Assembly (NCBI GenBank): GCA_963576475.1
Contig: OY754981.1
Coordinates: 23,006,839-23,070,838, forward strand
Source: Molanna angustata
Lineage: Eukaryota > Arthropoda > Insecta > Trichoptera > Molannidae
Length of the DNA stretch: 64,000 nucleotides
Direction of reading: 5' to 3'
In this document: piece by piece, positions 34,195-45,404 of the stretch
Layout of the letters: each line of letters begins with the position of its first letter
How positions within the stretch are numbered: the stretch's first letter is position 1
Program-made: the position numbers and the translations under genes
Notes under the pieces: model-generated
What the model was told of the DNA's origin: nothing
Databases searched by the model: none
What the model saw: the letters and a program-made list of their open reading frames with translations, nothing else

Positions 34195-36910
34195 AACCAG
34201 ATTAAAAGAGGAAAAGGCAACCACACTCTCATCCGGCCATATTCTCTATCAAAATAATGCAGAAGCTTCAGTAGGAGGAGTGGCATTTCTGATTAACAAA
34301 AATATCAAACAGTATGTAACAAAGATGAGTACTGTATCCAAGAGAGTCATATACATACTTCTGAAACTAAATAAAAAATACACAATCCAAGTAATACAAG
34401 CATATGCCCCTACAAGCACATCAAACGATGAAGACATAGAACATTTTTATGAAGACATTACAAAGGCCAGAAGATCAGAAAAATCTCAACTAGTAATTAT
34501 TACTGGAGATTTCAATGCAAAGATCGGAGAGAAGAAGCTAGGAGATTCAGACAATATTGGAAAGTTCGGGCTGGGGAGCAGAAATGAAAGAGGCGAAATG
34601 TTGATGGATTATCTACAAAGCGAACAATTATTCTGTACGAATACATTCTTTAAGAAACAACCACAAAGAAAGTGGACATGGAAAAGCCCAGACGGTAGAA
34701 CAAGAAATGAAATAGATTTTATCCTTACAAATGCTAAAAGATACTGCAAAAATGTCTCAGTGCTTAACTCTTTTGACACGGGAAGTGACCATAGACTCGT
34801 AAGGGCTTCATTTAGCATAAATACTAAACTAGAAAGAGCAAAAATGATAAATAAGAAGAATGGTCAAACACTTTCCACGGAATTGCTAAGAAGACACCAA
34901 ACAGAGTTTCAAACCACTATCAAAAATAAACTCGAACCAATAGATGCGCTTCATGACATGGAAATAAATCAACTATCTGACAAGGTGACATCTACCGTTC
35001 ATACTGCAGTTAAGAAAATCTCCTTCAGACAGAGAAAAAATAATGAGAAGTTGTCTCCCGATACAATTAGTCTATTAGAAAAGCGAAAAACTCTATGCAG
35101 AGATACAGATGAATATAAAAATCTAAACAAAACCATCCGAAGACAAATCAGAAAAGATATCAGAAAATTCAATACAAATTGCATCAGAGAAACTATCGAA
35201 AGAAATAAGAATATGAAAGTCCTAAAATCAAATTTGTGCTGCAGCAGGCAGAATATAACAAAGATAAAGAACAAAAATGGGGAAACTATAAATGATACGG
35301 AGTCTATAGCTAAAGAAGTGAAAGAATTTTACAAAGAACTATACTCTTCCAGGCTAAGAAGACCTGAAGCAGAGAATAATAATATATTAAATGCGGGATC
35401 CGAAGAGATACCAGAAGTAAATCTAAATGAAATAAACATAGCATTGAATAACATGAAAAATAATAAAGCACCTGGAGAAGATGGGATAACTAGTGATATG
35501 CTGAAGATTGGAGGCAGTGAATTGAAAGAGGCGGTACAAATATTGTTAAATAAATGTCTAGAACAAGAAGTAATTCCAGATGACTGGAAAAATGCCGAAG
35601 TTAAGTTGCTGTTTAAAAAAGGTGACCAAGGGAATTTGGAAAACTATCGGCCGATTAGCTTACTCCCTCACTTATACAAACTGCTGACAAAAATATTGAC
35701 AAACCGTCTTACTCCAAAATTTGACTTCTACCAACCCGTAGAACAGGCTGGCTTCCGTAAGGGTTTCGGAACCACAGATCATATTCAAACTTTGCGTTTA
35801 CTTATAGAAAAAGCTACAGAGTATAACATAAAAATTCATATGGCTTTTATAGACTATCGTAAAGCATTTGACTCTCTAGAAACCTGGTCAATTTTAAGTG
35901 CTCTTGAAAATGCTAGGATTGATTCTAGATACATAAGATTGATTAAATATATTTATGAAAATGCTACTATGGATGTAAAAGTGAACGAAAATCTGAAAAC
36001 AGAAAAAATCAAAATCGAGAAGGGTGTAAGACAGGGTGATACGATATCCCCAAAACTATTCACACTGGCATTAGAAGATGTCTTCAAAACATTAAACTGG
36101 AACAATAAAGGCATTAAAATAGATGGCACATATTTAAATCACCTCCGTTTTGCAGACGACATAGTAATAATAAGCGAAGAATTGTCTGAACTGGAAGCTA
36201 TGGTAGCAGAATTATATGAAGCCTCTAGAAAAATCGGTCTGGAAATGAACATAGACAAAACCAAGATTTTGAGTCCAACTTCACACAGTATTTGCATTGG
36301 AAATAAGACTATTGGTGCTGTTGAAGAATACATATACCTTGGACATAAAATTAAATTGGGTAAAGAAAACCAGACCGCCGAACTGCCAAGACGTATAGGG
36401 CTGAGTTGGGCTGCTTTTGGAAAGTTGAGGTACATATTCGGTAACAGGGAAATTCCGAATAACCTTAAAGCCAAAGTGTACAATTCTTGTGTTTTGCCAG
36501 TGACAACATACGGTCTCGAAACCATGTCACTTACTGCCAGAAGCCTCCACAGACTTAAGTGTACTCAACGAGCAATGGAGAGACAAATGTTGGGCGTATC
36601 CTTGAGAGACCGAATAAGAAACGAGGAAATAAGACGCCGGTCAAAGGTCACCGACATTGCAGAAAGAGTGGGAAGGCTGAAGTGGCAATGGGCAGGTCAT
36701 GTGGCAAGACAGAAGGATGATAGATGGACCCCCAAAATTCTGAATTGGAGACCCTATCATAATAGAAGGGGTGTAGGGAGACCACAGAGGAGATGGACTG
36801 ATGACATTGTAGAACTGGTGGGACATGGGTGGAAACAGAGCGCCCAGGACAGAGATAAGTGGAAAATTCAGGAAGAGGCCTTTATCCAGCAGTGGAATGA
36901 AAGAGGCTGA
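34118..36910 (+). CDS. RTE endonuclease/reverse transcriptase, intact
   Basis: The 930-residue polyprotein drives target-primed reverse transcription of the element. Residues 1-235 form the apurinic-type endonuclease, with TGDFNAK near 129 and the catalytic SDHRLV near 223; its first strand (ATYNIRT) lies just upstream of the first ATG. The reverse transcriptase spans about 430-760, with NYRPISLL near 508, AGFRKG near 545, AFIDYRKAFD near 575, GVRQGD near 636 and the catalytic FADD near 677. The tail carries WQWAGHVAR and VGRPQRRWTDDI. All catalytic motifs are present and no stop or frameshift is seen. Length fits the RTE clade (about 1000 residues). Confidence 0.95.
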   Translation: MRQEEDQIRLEKELQAIKWDILGICETRLKEEKATTLSSGHILYQNNAEASVGGVAFLINKNIKQYVTKMSTVSKRVIYILLKLNKKYTIQVIQAYAPTSTSNDEDIEHFYEDITKARRSEKSQLVIITGDFNAKIGEKKLGDSDNIGKFGLGSRNERGEMLMDYLQSEQLFCTNTFFKKQPQRKWTWKSPDGRTRNEIDFILTNAKRYCKNVSVLNSFDTGSDHRLVRASFSINTKLERAKMINKKNGQTLSTELLRRHQTEFQTTIKNKLEPIDALHDMEINQLSDKVTSTVHTAVKKISFRQRKNNEKLSPDTISLLEKRKTLCRDTDEYKNLNKTIRRQIRKDIRKFNTNCIRETIERNKNMKVLKSNLCCSRQNITKIKNKNGETINDTESIAKEVKEFYKELYSSRLRRPEAENNNILNAGSEEIPEVNLNEINIALNNMKNNKAPGEDGITSDMLKIGGSELKEAVQILLNKCLEQEVIPDDWKNAEVKLLFKKGDQGNLENYRPISLLPHLYKLLTKILTNRLTPKFDFYQPVEQAGFRKGFGTTDHIQTLRLLIEKATEYNIKIHMAFIDYRKAFDSLETWSILSALENARIDSRYIRLIKYIYENATMDVKVNENLKTEKIKIEKGVRQGDTISPKLFTLALEDVFKTLNWNNKGIKIDGTYLNHLRFADDIVIISEELSELEAMVAELYEASRKIGLEMNIDKTKILSPTSHSICIGNKTIGAVEEYIYLGHKIKLGKENQTAELPRRIGLSWAAFGKLRYIFGNREIPNNLKAKVYNSCVLPVTTYGLETMSLTARSLHRLKCTQRAMERQMLGVSLRDRIRNEEIRRRSKVTDIAERVGRLKWQWAGHVARQKDDRWTPKILNWRPYHNRRGVGRPQRRWTDDIVELVGHGWKQSAQDRDKWKIQEEAFIQQWNERG

Positions 36911-37003
36911 AAGAAGAAGAAGATATCCTTGAAACAAGTTTTTCAAACACATTCACTATTAAAAATAAAACCTTCCCCTAAAATGGTTGTACCTAATGTG
37001 GGT

Positions 37004-37085
37004 GAAGAAAATCAAGGCAGGATTCGAACCTGAGTCGACAGGATTCCTAAGAAGCGTATTATCGCTCTGTCATTAATCTAACTAT
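37004..37085 (-). mobile_element. Decayed tRNA-derived SINE (family 2)
   Basis: On the minus strand, GACAGAGCGATAATACGCTT and GGTTCGAATCCTGCCTTGA resemble the head of the family-2 SINE at 4.8 kb, without its 3' body. Confidence 0.55.
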
Positions 37086-39251
37086 AGGTAAACAATTATA
37101 CTCAATAATTGTATTTTTATCCACCATTAGCTACAGTATCGAACAAATATTTGATCTGGCTTCATCAGATATCTTTCGCAATCGCAATACTTATCCTCAA
37201 ACATCACTTATCCGAAACAAGATTCATATTTTGGAAATTTAAATTATTTCAATCCAGATAAAAGAAATATCAAAAGTAAAATCTTTCAAATCAACTCCCT
37301 CTATGAATTCATCCAAGTACCCAAGATTAATAGCCGCTGACAGTATAAATCAAATACTGCTGGAAAAAATACATTTCAACACACATTTTTGTAAACAAAA
37401 AATATCTCAAAATGTAACCGCTTTTTCATTTTTTAAGACCCAAGAAAATTTGGCCATTAATAATATACAAGCGATTGAAACGGCCATTCATGATTATAAT
37501 ATGTACATTCAATAGAAAATATAGTTATATTGAAGCTGTGAAATATTCATGTCCCCTTGAGTGAAATGTTATTTGAAACCAATGGATCATTTGCAAAAGC
37601 AGTGATAATCAATATTATAACAGACAATTTCAAGATACATAAAGACAGCACTAACATTAAATAACGCTGTCAAATAACATTAGAAATATTACTTTATGTA
37701 CGGGGGGCCATAGTCGTAGTTCGAAGGCGACAATCCTCGTATCAATTTAGCTTACCGTTCCACCTAAGGATCCCATAAAGGGAGCTAAACCGTCATCACA
37801 ATCCCCAAGAAAACAATTACAGCCATGGCTTCCGAATGAGAAGAAAATAAACAATGCGATGGTCTTAATATCCTAACAGGCCTATTGTTTTAGACTTTTC
37901 GTTTCCGTGTCTTCGTCGGGCGCCCTCTGTTAGAGCCGTGTGGAATTGGCTTCGCGATTCAGTATTCCAAAGGAGAAATAGTGGGGAAATAAAGGAGAGA
38001 TTCCGAGAAAGATCACGGAAATATCAAGCCTCTGGTCGTACGAGGAAATTGATATGAATTTGTTCTAGTTCTTCGGGTCTTTACAGTCAATCGCGATAGC
38101 ACGGTCAGTGATTCCCCGCCAATAAAACATGTCCGAGATTTCTCTATTACCGATATATTAACCGAATCTCTTGTGTTTGTAGGCCTCCCCGCCATCTTTT
38201 GTCGGCTAGGAAAAAATCTATAGAAGCTCACAAACCGCAACAAAAGCTTGTAACACAAAAGGAAGACTCGCTCAAACGGAACTGTATATTTTGCCATGTA
38301 TAATCATTAGTCTTTTATTTTTTGCAATTCTTGCGGAAAATATGCGAAATTAGTCGACAATAAAACAAGAAAAATCTTTTATAAGAATTGATGTGGCAAA
38401 AAAATTTATGGAAGACTTATGAAATAATAGACAGTGACGTACCTATACATTCAAATTGAAACACACAAAAAGCGTATAAAAAAAATATGTTGAGTATTTA
38501 ACCGTCGACAAAGACAAGCTTATTGGAGAACATCTAACAAACCTACTAAACTTTAGATAGATTGGATGAATAGGTACAGTTCACATTCATGTATGCTATG
38601 TTCCATCATTTATTTCTTTCAAAAGTGATATATTAATCCTAATCTCTTTATAATAGTTTAATATAATGTCAGCATGGTGTTTCTCGACAAAAAAATGAGC
38701 TTCATGTTACTTCACGCAAATAAATAATAATAAACTGAACAGCTTTTGTGTTTTTCCTACAGCCTTTAAAATTCTATAAAGAAATACACAGTTGAAACTC
38801 CATACTAAAAAAAACTACTTTATATCCCAAAGAGTCGTTTTCAACGACTTAAAAAAAATAAGAACACCCATTTTTTTCATGTCGCAGTTAGAAATTTTTG
38901 TATGAATCGAAGTAGGCTTATTTCCGCGGGACTTTTGACAATTAGGTTGGCAGACCACATCGTTTTTCTATAGAGAATTGTTAATTAATTGTTAACTAAT
39001 GTGAATTGTTTTCGGATTTTTTTGTCGAAAAAACGCTTTTTTTATTAATATTTAGAGAACAGTTACCTAGGAAGTGTTGAAATGTATGGAAAACTGCAAT
39101 ATGTTGCCAACCAAAACGTACAAAACGTACCAAAACTCACTTATTGCATGGAGTACTCCATCGGAGTAAATCTATGAATATGAGTGACATTGAAAAAAGT
39201 AAACGAACAGTACCTACCCACTGAAAAAAATAATTTGAATTAAATACTTAC
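37086..39251. other. Cadherin intron, no further feature recognised
   Basis: Open frames of 70-94 codons (37303-37515 plus, 38013-38297 minus) have no recognised family and no cadherin motif. A moderately GC-rich stretch at 37700-38250 has no assigned role. Confidence 0.35.
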
Positions 39252-39454
39252 ATTGCAGTTAGAGTCGCTATGTGAAGATTGAAATCGGACAAGTTCTCTT
39301 TTAATCTCACCGGATGGTTCACGACGGATGTGAATGATGGACTTTTCTTATTGGATTCTACAACTTGGATGTCCAAAACTATTGAACTGCCTTGTGGGAT
39401 TTCACCCATATCTCTTGCATAAGCACCGAGTTTGAATTTATAACCGGGAAGTTT
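39252..39454 (-). CDS. CadN: N-cadherin exon c (EC repeat end and start of next)
   Basis: The exon is 203 nt. It starts in phase 0 with KLPGYKFKLGAYARD and leaves after two bases of a codon at a GTAAGT donor. It contains IQVVESNKKSP in place of the usual D-x-N-D-N linker, followed by HPVRLKENLSDFN. The degenerate VVESNKKSP linker is itself a recognised feature of this position in insect CadN, so this junction probably binds less calcium. The acceptor TTGCAG lies directly above 39454. Confidence 0.9.
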
Positions 39455-39753
39455 CTGCAAAGAAAACATCAAAGTATTTTATATATTAACAGCATTTGTA
39501 AAACAAACCTATTTTATCATAATAATACTACAACGGATACAAAACCATTACGTATCTCAATAAAAATAAAACCGAATTATGAACCAAAATGTCGTTTAAA
39601 AAAACTTTTTTCTTGATTATTGAAACGGAATCAATTATGAATTCAGATTTTTTCTTTAAATATTTGTACATAAAATACTCGTTTTAATCGAATATTTTTA
39701 TTATTGCATATGCGCAAACATTGGATTTTTTTCCCTGTCGGGAGTCAAAGATA

Positions 39754-40285
39754 TTTTTTAACAGATTTTTTATTATCTCAATAGAGACGAGGTTGGAATA
39801 TTTATTGTAGGAGAATCGGGAAATCAAGGCACCTACAGGGCTTACGACCTGTCATCGGCTGGTTTACGTGATCACTTTATGCGCTTGCGCAACGTTCACC
39901 AATTATGCCTTTTTAATGAGATCCCTATCAATTCAATTTTTGAAAGTTCTATATATTGTAATACTGAAATTCTTTTCGCTTGAAAATAAGGAATTTTTAC
40001 TACAGCCATCTATGGGTGAAATTATGAACAACAATCTTATTATTTTTTATTTATTTTGTTGTAACGCCATCTATTGAGAGAATTGTTTTTTTGAGAGAAT
40101 TGTTTTTTTGAGAGAATTGTTTTTTTGAGAGAATTGTTTGTGAACGTAGCGCAAGCGCATAAAGTGATCACGTAAACCAGCCGATGACAGGTCGTAAGCC
40201 CTGTAGGTGCCTTGATTTCCCGATTCTCCTACAATAAATATTCCAACTTCGTCTCTATTGAGATAATTAAAAATCTGTTAAAAAA
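39754..40285. mobile_element. MITE with 145-bp inverted arms and TA target site
   Basis: The left arm (39754-39898, TTTTTTAACAGATTTTT and TCTCAATAGAGACGAGG) and the right arm (40141-40285) are near-perfect inverses. TA dinucleotides flank both ends, as for Tc1/mariner-related MITEs. The centre carries three and a half copies of a 17-nt tandem repeat (AGAGAATTGTTTTTTTG) at about 40077-40140. It lies in the intron between cadherin exons b and c. Confidence 0.9.
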
Positions 40286-40289
40286 TACT

Positions 40290-40890
40290 CGTTTTAAATT
40301 TTACGTTTTTAATTTTTAATATATTCAGAGATCAAATCGACGAACTCTATTATTATTTGAATATGTAAAAAATATATATACGAATTAATCACAATTTACA
40401 TTATATGTTATAATAAATGATTAGTATAAGTTACATGGTACATATACACTTCATATTAACCATTTTTAATTGAGACGATATATCGTGTTAAAAAAGGGAG
40501 TAACTATTTTATATTATTACATTTACTAAATATTGTATATAAACTAAGTAATTCATAAAATATTGAATTAATAGGTTTGCATATTTATATGAAAAAAAAA
40601 ATACATTTGCATATTTTATGCATACTTATAGGAAAAAAAATACATGAATAAGGATTATGAAAAAATATATTCACATTATATGTATTATGTTTCAGATGAT
40701 TCAATTAAAGTTTTGTAAAATATTCTTAGAAAACCAAACGCCACACAGTCCTATCTTTGCATAAGAATAATAAAAACTACCTTGCACTGAGTTAAAGTGA
40801 ATGGCGAATTTAATTCCAAGTGGTAATTTCTTTTATTAAATCATAATCGTTTCATTTGACAGAAGCAAAATTTGCGTGAAAAGTGATTGT
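40290..40890. other. Cadherin intron, AT-rich
   Basis: Nothing recognised. Confidence 0.4.
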
Positions 40891-40894
40891 AAAT

Positions 40895-40965
40895 TAATTT
40901 GTCATGTGCTGGGAATCGAACCCAGGACGTTACCGCTGGCAGAGAAATCAAACGGGTCGACATGA
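40895..40965 (-). mobile_element. tRNA-derived SINE head or tRNA pseudogene
   Basis: The minus strand carries GTCCTGGGTTCGATTCCCAGCA, a good B-box and T-arm, preceded by CTCTGCCAGCGGTAA. A full cloverleaf cannot be drawn, so it is not a functional tRNA gene. Confidence 0.45.
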
Positions 40966-41064
40966 TTTTTTTTGTTTCGTTTTCTTTCATGCATCGCGTC
41001 ATCGGTCATTTCCATGTGATTTTTTTTTAATTTTAAAAATAATAGTCCACGCAGATATACTTAC

Positions 41065-41250
41065 GTCGATCGTTCTGTTTAAAAATATGACACCGGTTTC
41101 TGGATCAATATGGAAATACTTGTGATCAGGTGACGATGTGTCTAAACTGTATCTGACTATTGAATTGTTCCCATCGTCAATATCTGTAGCTGATATCCTC
41201 ATTACTTCTCTTCCACTTGGTAAATCTTGAGGTACTGACTCTGAATACGA
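41065..41250 (-). CDS. CadN: N-cadherin exon b (EC repeat, amino-terminal part)
   Basis: The exon is 186 nt (62 codons), phase 0 at both ends. It begins SYSESVPQDLPSGREVMRI, has the calcium motif DIDDGNNS and YFHIDPETGVIFLNRTID. Together with the end of exon a (DINDNPPVF) it forms a standard inter-repeat linker. The acceptor TTTTTTAG lies above 41250 and the donor GTAAGT below 41065. Confidence 0.92.
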
Positions 41251-42699
41251 CTAAAAAAGAAAGAAAAACGATTAACAAAACACGTAAAACATTGTTCATC
41301 TTTGTGAAAAGATTTATCCATTTTGTTTAAAAAGGCGTATACACAATAATCTTAAAATTTATACATAATACACAGATTTGCATAAATATTATATTGAGAT
41401 CCTATAGAAAGATTTTCTAATATGACTATCTAGAAGATCAATCTTTGATTATCAATCAATATTTTTTTTCTGTATTTACGAACAACAACTACTGACCGCG
41501 AAATGAGTATTTTAAAAATCTCTCTCCCTCGAGATGAGATAAGTACTCTCCCGAAACTAATGGAGTATTAAAAATAGTGGTTCCTCATCAGGTGGTGAAA
41601 AGCAACGAATTAAAAATTATTAGATATAACAATAAATACAAAAAAGTTTAAATCCACGTAATGAGATTAATGTTAAGACGCTGAAAGAGCTTTCTTCAAA
41701 CCATCGTTCTCGGAGGAGATAATTAAAACTAAATTTAAATGGCTATCACTAACTGGCGACGGAGGGTATAGTGAGGTATTTTTAATCATATTTAGGTATG
41801 ATAGTTTTCACCGTGAACTTCCGCTCTGTGAACGAAACAACGTTAAACTAATATTAAAAATATAATCAATTACTGTTTTACATCTACATAATATTAATAA
41901 CTGTTTTACATCTACATTATTTATTGTAAACAGAGAGACCTTATCAATTGAGAGCAGGTTTTGCGTATATACAATGTATTTAGTATTAAAACAGAATAAA
42001 AGAGGATTTTAGTGAGTTCGAGAAACGAATCAAAGCGGAGACATTGAAGATTGAGAATTCTAAAAATAGTGCTGAATAAGAAAAATAAAAGTGCATGTAT
42101 AAAAATGTAAATTAATATAATATATGGATATGATCAATAAAATCAATTTAAAGTGTGCAAAGCTAGAAACCGTAAGACTAAAATATCAAACGGATTGCCT
42201 ATTACGAGAGACTGTAATATTAAATAACAGAGTTAGTGATGCAATTTTTAAGTTGGATATTTATGTATAAGTACGCGATTTCATCACAAAAATAAACGAA
42301 TTTTCCACGAAAAAGACTTTGTGGATTTACGAGATATTCTGGTGGAAAAATCATTTTTGTTGCGATTCAAACACGTGTAAGTTTTCATTCATAAGCGTCG
42401 AATAATTGTGGCACAGTGGTATGCATTGTCATAAAAAAAATATTTTATGCACTTTACAAAATATATATAAAAAGTGCATATTGTATTTTATTTCTTAATA
42501 AAATCATTACTCTAGCTGTAAAACACTGGTTTATTAAAGTGTTTCTAAATTTATTTTATATATATTATAGTATTATCATTTTCGGGTTTCCCGTTGGAAT
42601 CGGGTATATAAAAATACATGAGACAAAATAACATCTCACTTAGTTTATAAATGAGGTTCACCACCCATTCTGAATGTTGCCTTTTAAGGTAAGACGAGA
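41251..42699. other. Cadherin intron, AT-rich
   Basis: No gene, RNA or clear repeat was recognised. Confidence 0.4.
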
Positions 42700-42795
42700 C
42701 TGGTGCATGGGGACACACGCATGTGCCGGTTTCTTTTTTATAGGGTAATGGACACCCGCACACCTGTCGCTGGTAACCTCAGATTTTGGGATACG
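42700..42795. repeat. Short dispersed repeat, inverted relative of 4440-4515
   Basis: CCCGCACACCTGTCGCTGG and GGTAACCTCA are the inverse of words at 4.45 kb and 53.1 kb. Confidence 0.5.
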
Positions 42796-43590
42796 CCGTG
42801 AAGTAATGAATGAATTTATAAAAAAATATACTCAGAAATACCTATGAAAAAATATACTTAATTCTGCAAACAACTAGGTATTGAGAAAGGCACAAAAAAC
42901 TGAAATATTATGCGACTGAAAGCAATAAAAAAGATTTCAAAACTTTTGTTTGACCAGACGATAAAATGTTCAAAACCAAACAAAATAACGAATTGGAAGC
43001 GTGTAAAAAAGGGTTGTTTTGTTAGGGAAAATATTAAATTTGATTTTTTTTTCAACTTACATAAATATTTAATGCCGCGTCAGAAATTCACGGGCTTTCA
43101 AACAACACAAATAACATATTTTGCCTACAACGTGCAAAAAAAATCTTATTACTCTAAAAAATACTTAATATAAACAAAAAATAACTTTTGGTATAGAAAT
43201 TCTACAAAAAAAAAATAAACAATGAAACTGATTCTGGGACAAATACAAGCAAAAAATATGCCCATGCATTTTTTAACAATACAAAACGACATATTATATT
43301 TTTTCCAGACCAACCTTCCAGATATCTTCTCGAAAGACCTATATTTGAAAATGATAAAATCATAATTGAACAATGCGATAAATAAAAATAAATATACAAA
43401 CATGTACCTAATAATTAATTAAAGACACTAACGATATCTTATGTCAACGTCAACATTTTCAATTTTGTTTAAACAATGATATTTGTTATTATAGAAATCG
43501 ATTAGTAAAACAAAAAAACTATGTCATTATTTAAAATAAACATGCACTCATAACACATTTAGGAGATTTGTAGTGTATTAATCCAATCTG
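42796..43590. other. Cadherin intron, AT-rich
   Basis: Overlapping open frames on both strands (42858-43403) show no recognised family or splice context. Confidence 0.35.
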
Positions 43591-43782
43591 GGGGGGGGGG
43601 GGCAAGTCTGGTCCAACCGGCGAAATCAAAACCCTCACGATTGCCCATATCATGGATATAATTATCATATGCAGTTCTATAATATCTTTAGATGTCATAG
43701 AACTCCATATGATAATTCATTATATCCATGATATGGTAATCACGAGGGTTTTGATTTCACCGGTTGGACCAGACTTGCCCCC
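43591..43782. mobile_element. Foldback element (GGGCAAGTCTGGTCC), intact palindrome
   Basis: The left half starts GGCAAGTCTGGTCCAACCGG and the right half ends GGTTGGACCAGACTTGCCCC. The centre, at about 43690, carries AGTTCTATAATATC and its inverse. A run of 12 G precedes it. It is a family copy in the intron between cadherin exons a and b. Confidence 0.85.
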
Positions 43783-44324
43783 TTGGAATCGTTATTCAAA
43801 AAAGTTGTTAACACACAACACAGATATAAAAAAAAAGGTTCCCAAACATACATATTTTGACATTGACTTAACACGTAAGTTGCTATATCGTAGTGCTTTT
43901 AGATTTAGTTGGGATTGTTAATGAAAAATATTGTCGCTTGAAAATCAGTGGAATTACAAAAATAACTCGATTGTGCATAATAGTCCATTTGCCCAAATTC
44001 TTCCATATGGAACGGATTATAGAAATCAAAAAGCATGACTTTTTATCCTGATGAATAAAAAAATATAACTCGATATCATTGAACATACAATTTACAAACA
44101 GTGTTTACTAAAAAACTTAACAATAAGATGATTAGTAACATTAAATGATATAGACACAAAAAATCTAGTGAGTTGGTCATATACGGGAACCTACATAATC
44201 AAATATATATATTTAATACAAAACCAAAATAAACTCTAACAGAAAGATCATAAAACTATACATGATTCTAAAAATCGTGTTATTTTTAACAATGTCATAA
44301 AAATTTGTTTTTATTTGTCAATCA

Positions 44325-44695
44325 ATGAACAATAAGAAAAAAATAATAAATGGAGGACGGAGAATACTACACAAAGGCGCGATCTACAATATTAATAAGG
44401 AGCCGAACATTATAACGGCGGCGATAGAAACAGGCAGGCTGCGATGGGCGGGACACGTGGAAAGAATGGGCGATGAAAGAGTGCTAAAGAATATACTGCA
44501 CACAAAGCCCCAAGGTAGACGAAGGGTTGGTAGACCCAAGCTCCGATGGCTGAATGGCGAGCAGCGGGATGTGGAGGCTGTTGGTGTAAGAGACTGGACG
44601 GGTGCATGTCAGGATAGAGGGAGAAGGCGAGGAATGCTGGAAGAGGCCAAGGCTCGCAACCGGCTGTGGAACCATTGATGATGATGATGGTGATG
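44325..44695 (+). mobile_element. LINE 3' fragment (VGRPKLRWLNG module) with GATGATG tail
   Basis: An open frame of 117 codons encodes RLRWAGHVERM, GRRRVGRPKLRWLNGEQRDV and a terminal KARNRLWNH, then the tail ATGATGATGATGG. It is the end of a LINE polyprotein, 5'-truncated, and the same module as 11290-11640. It is antisense to the cadherin gene. Confidence 0.85.
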
Positions 44696-44860
44696 AATAA
44701 GGAAAAACAATGATTTGCCTTTTACATGTTAGTCCAATAATAGATGCCAAACATGGATAGGTGTTTAGCATTTTCTATAATATGACATGGAAAACCTCAG
44801 TCTACTTTAAATTTTATGATGTAATATGAGGTAAATAGTAATTTTAATCGATCAACTTAC

Positions 44861-45010
44861 CACTTTATCAAACACTGGAGGGTTGTCATTGATGTCTTCA
44901 ATGATAACCTTGATGGTGCAGACATCGTCCAATTGTGGCTGTCCATTGTCTGAGGCCCTAACAGTTATATAGGCTTCTTTCTCTCTCGCAGGCTCGTCTC
45001 TGTCGAATTT
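44861..45010 (-). CDS. CadN: N-cadherin exon a (first visible exon, end of an EC repeat)
   Basis: The exon is 150 nt (50 codons), phase 0 at both ends. It starts KFDRDEPAREKEAY, contains VRASDNGQPQLDD and ends with the linker EDINDNPPVFDKV. The DRDEP motif and DINDNPPVF are calcium ligands of the EC fold. The acceptor TTTCACAG lies above 45010 and the donor GTAAGT below 44861. It starts inside a repeat, so upstream exons must exist above this point, yet no cadherin coding sequence is visible up to 64000. Confidence 0.92.
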
Positions 45011-45404
45011 CTGTGAAACAAAAAGAAATTGCGTCAAATTAGAGAAAATCTTGTTTTTTTTTCTAAAAAACAGCACTGATTAAAATATATTAAAATATGT
45101 ACCACCACAATTCCGTTGAAAAACTTGATTTTTCAAAACGAATTCTGGTTTAAGAATCGTTATTTTTTATGTATTTCTCTCAAAAGAAAATTTCTTGTCA
45201 ATTGTGAGGTAGCTAAATATAATAATAATAATTAAACATTTTCTTCTATATATTTTTATACTATAACTGCATCTTTTAATGAAGAATAAATTAAATTATT
45301 TTCAACTTGTAATGGTCAAGATTGAAAAATGAATAAATTAACAATATTTGAAACATTTCTTCAAATTTTTAATAAACATTAAAAATAAAAAAAAAACGTT
45401 TATA

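Larger units (their letters stand above)
33678..36931 (+). mobile_element. Full-length RTE-type LINE with 9-bp target-site duplications
   Basis: The element occupies 33687-36922 and is flanked by ATATCCTTG at 33678-33686 and 36923-36931. It begins with a G-run and a GC-richer leader of about 265 nt. A short upstream frame (33952-34194) follows, then the 930-codon endonuclease/reverse-transcriptase frame. It ends only 12 nt after the stop with (AAG)4, typical of RTE elements. Insertion is antisense to the cadherin gene, within the intron between exons c and d. Perfect target duplications and an intact frame indicate a recent insertion. Confidence 0.92.

Noticed and set aside
34249..36952. Minus-strand open frames opposite the RTE polyprotein
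   Set aside because: They are shadows of the long plus-strand coding frame and show no family resemblance.
44325..44678. Host protein with a GRPKLRW motif
   Set aside because: The motif and GATGATG tail mark the carboxyl end of a LINE polyprotein; other copies exist in the window.
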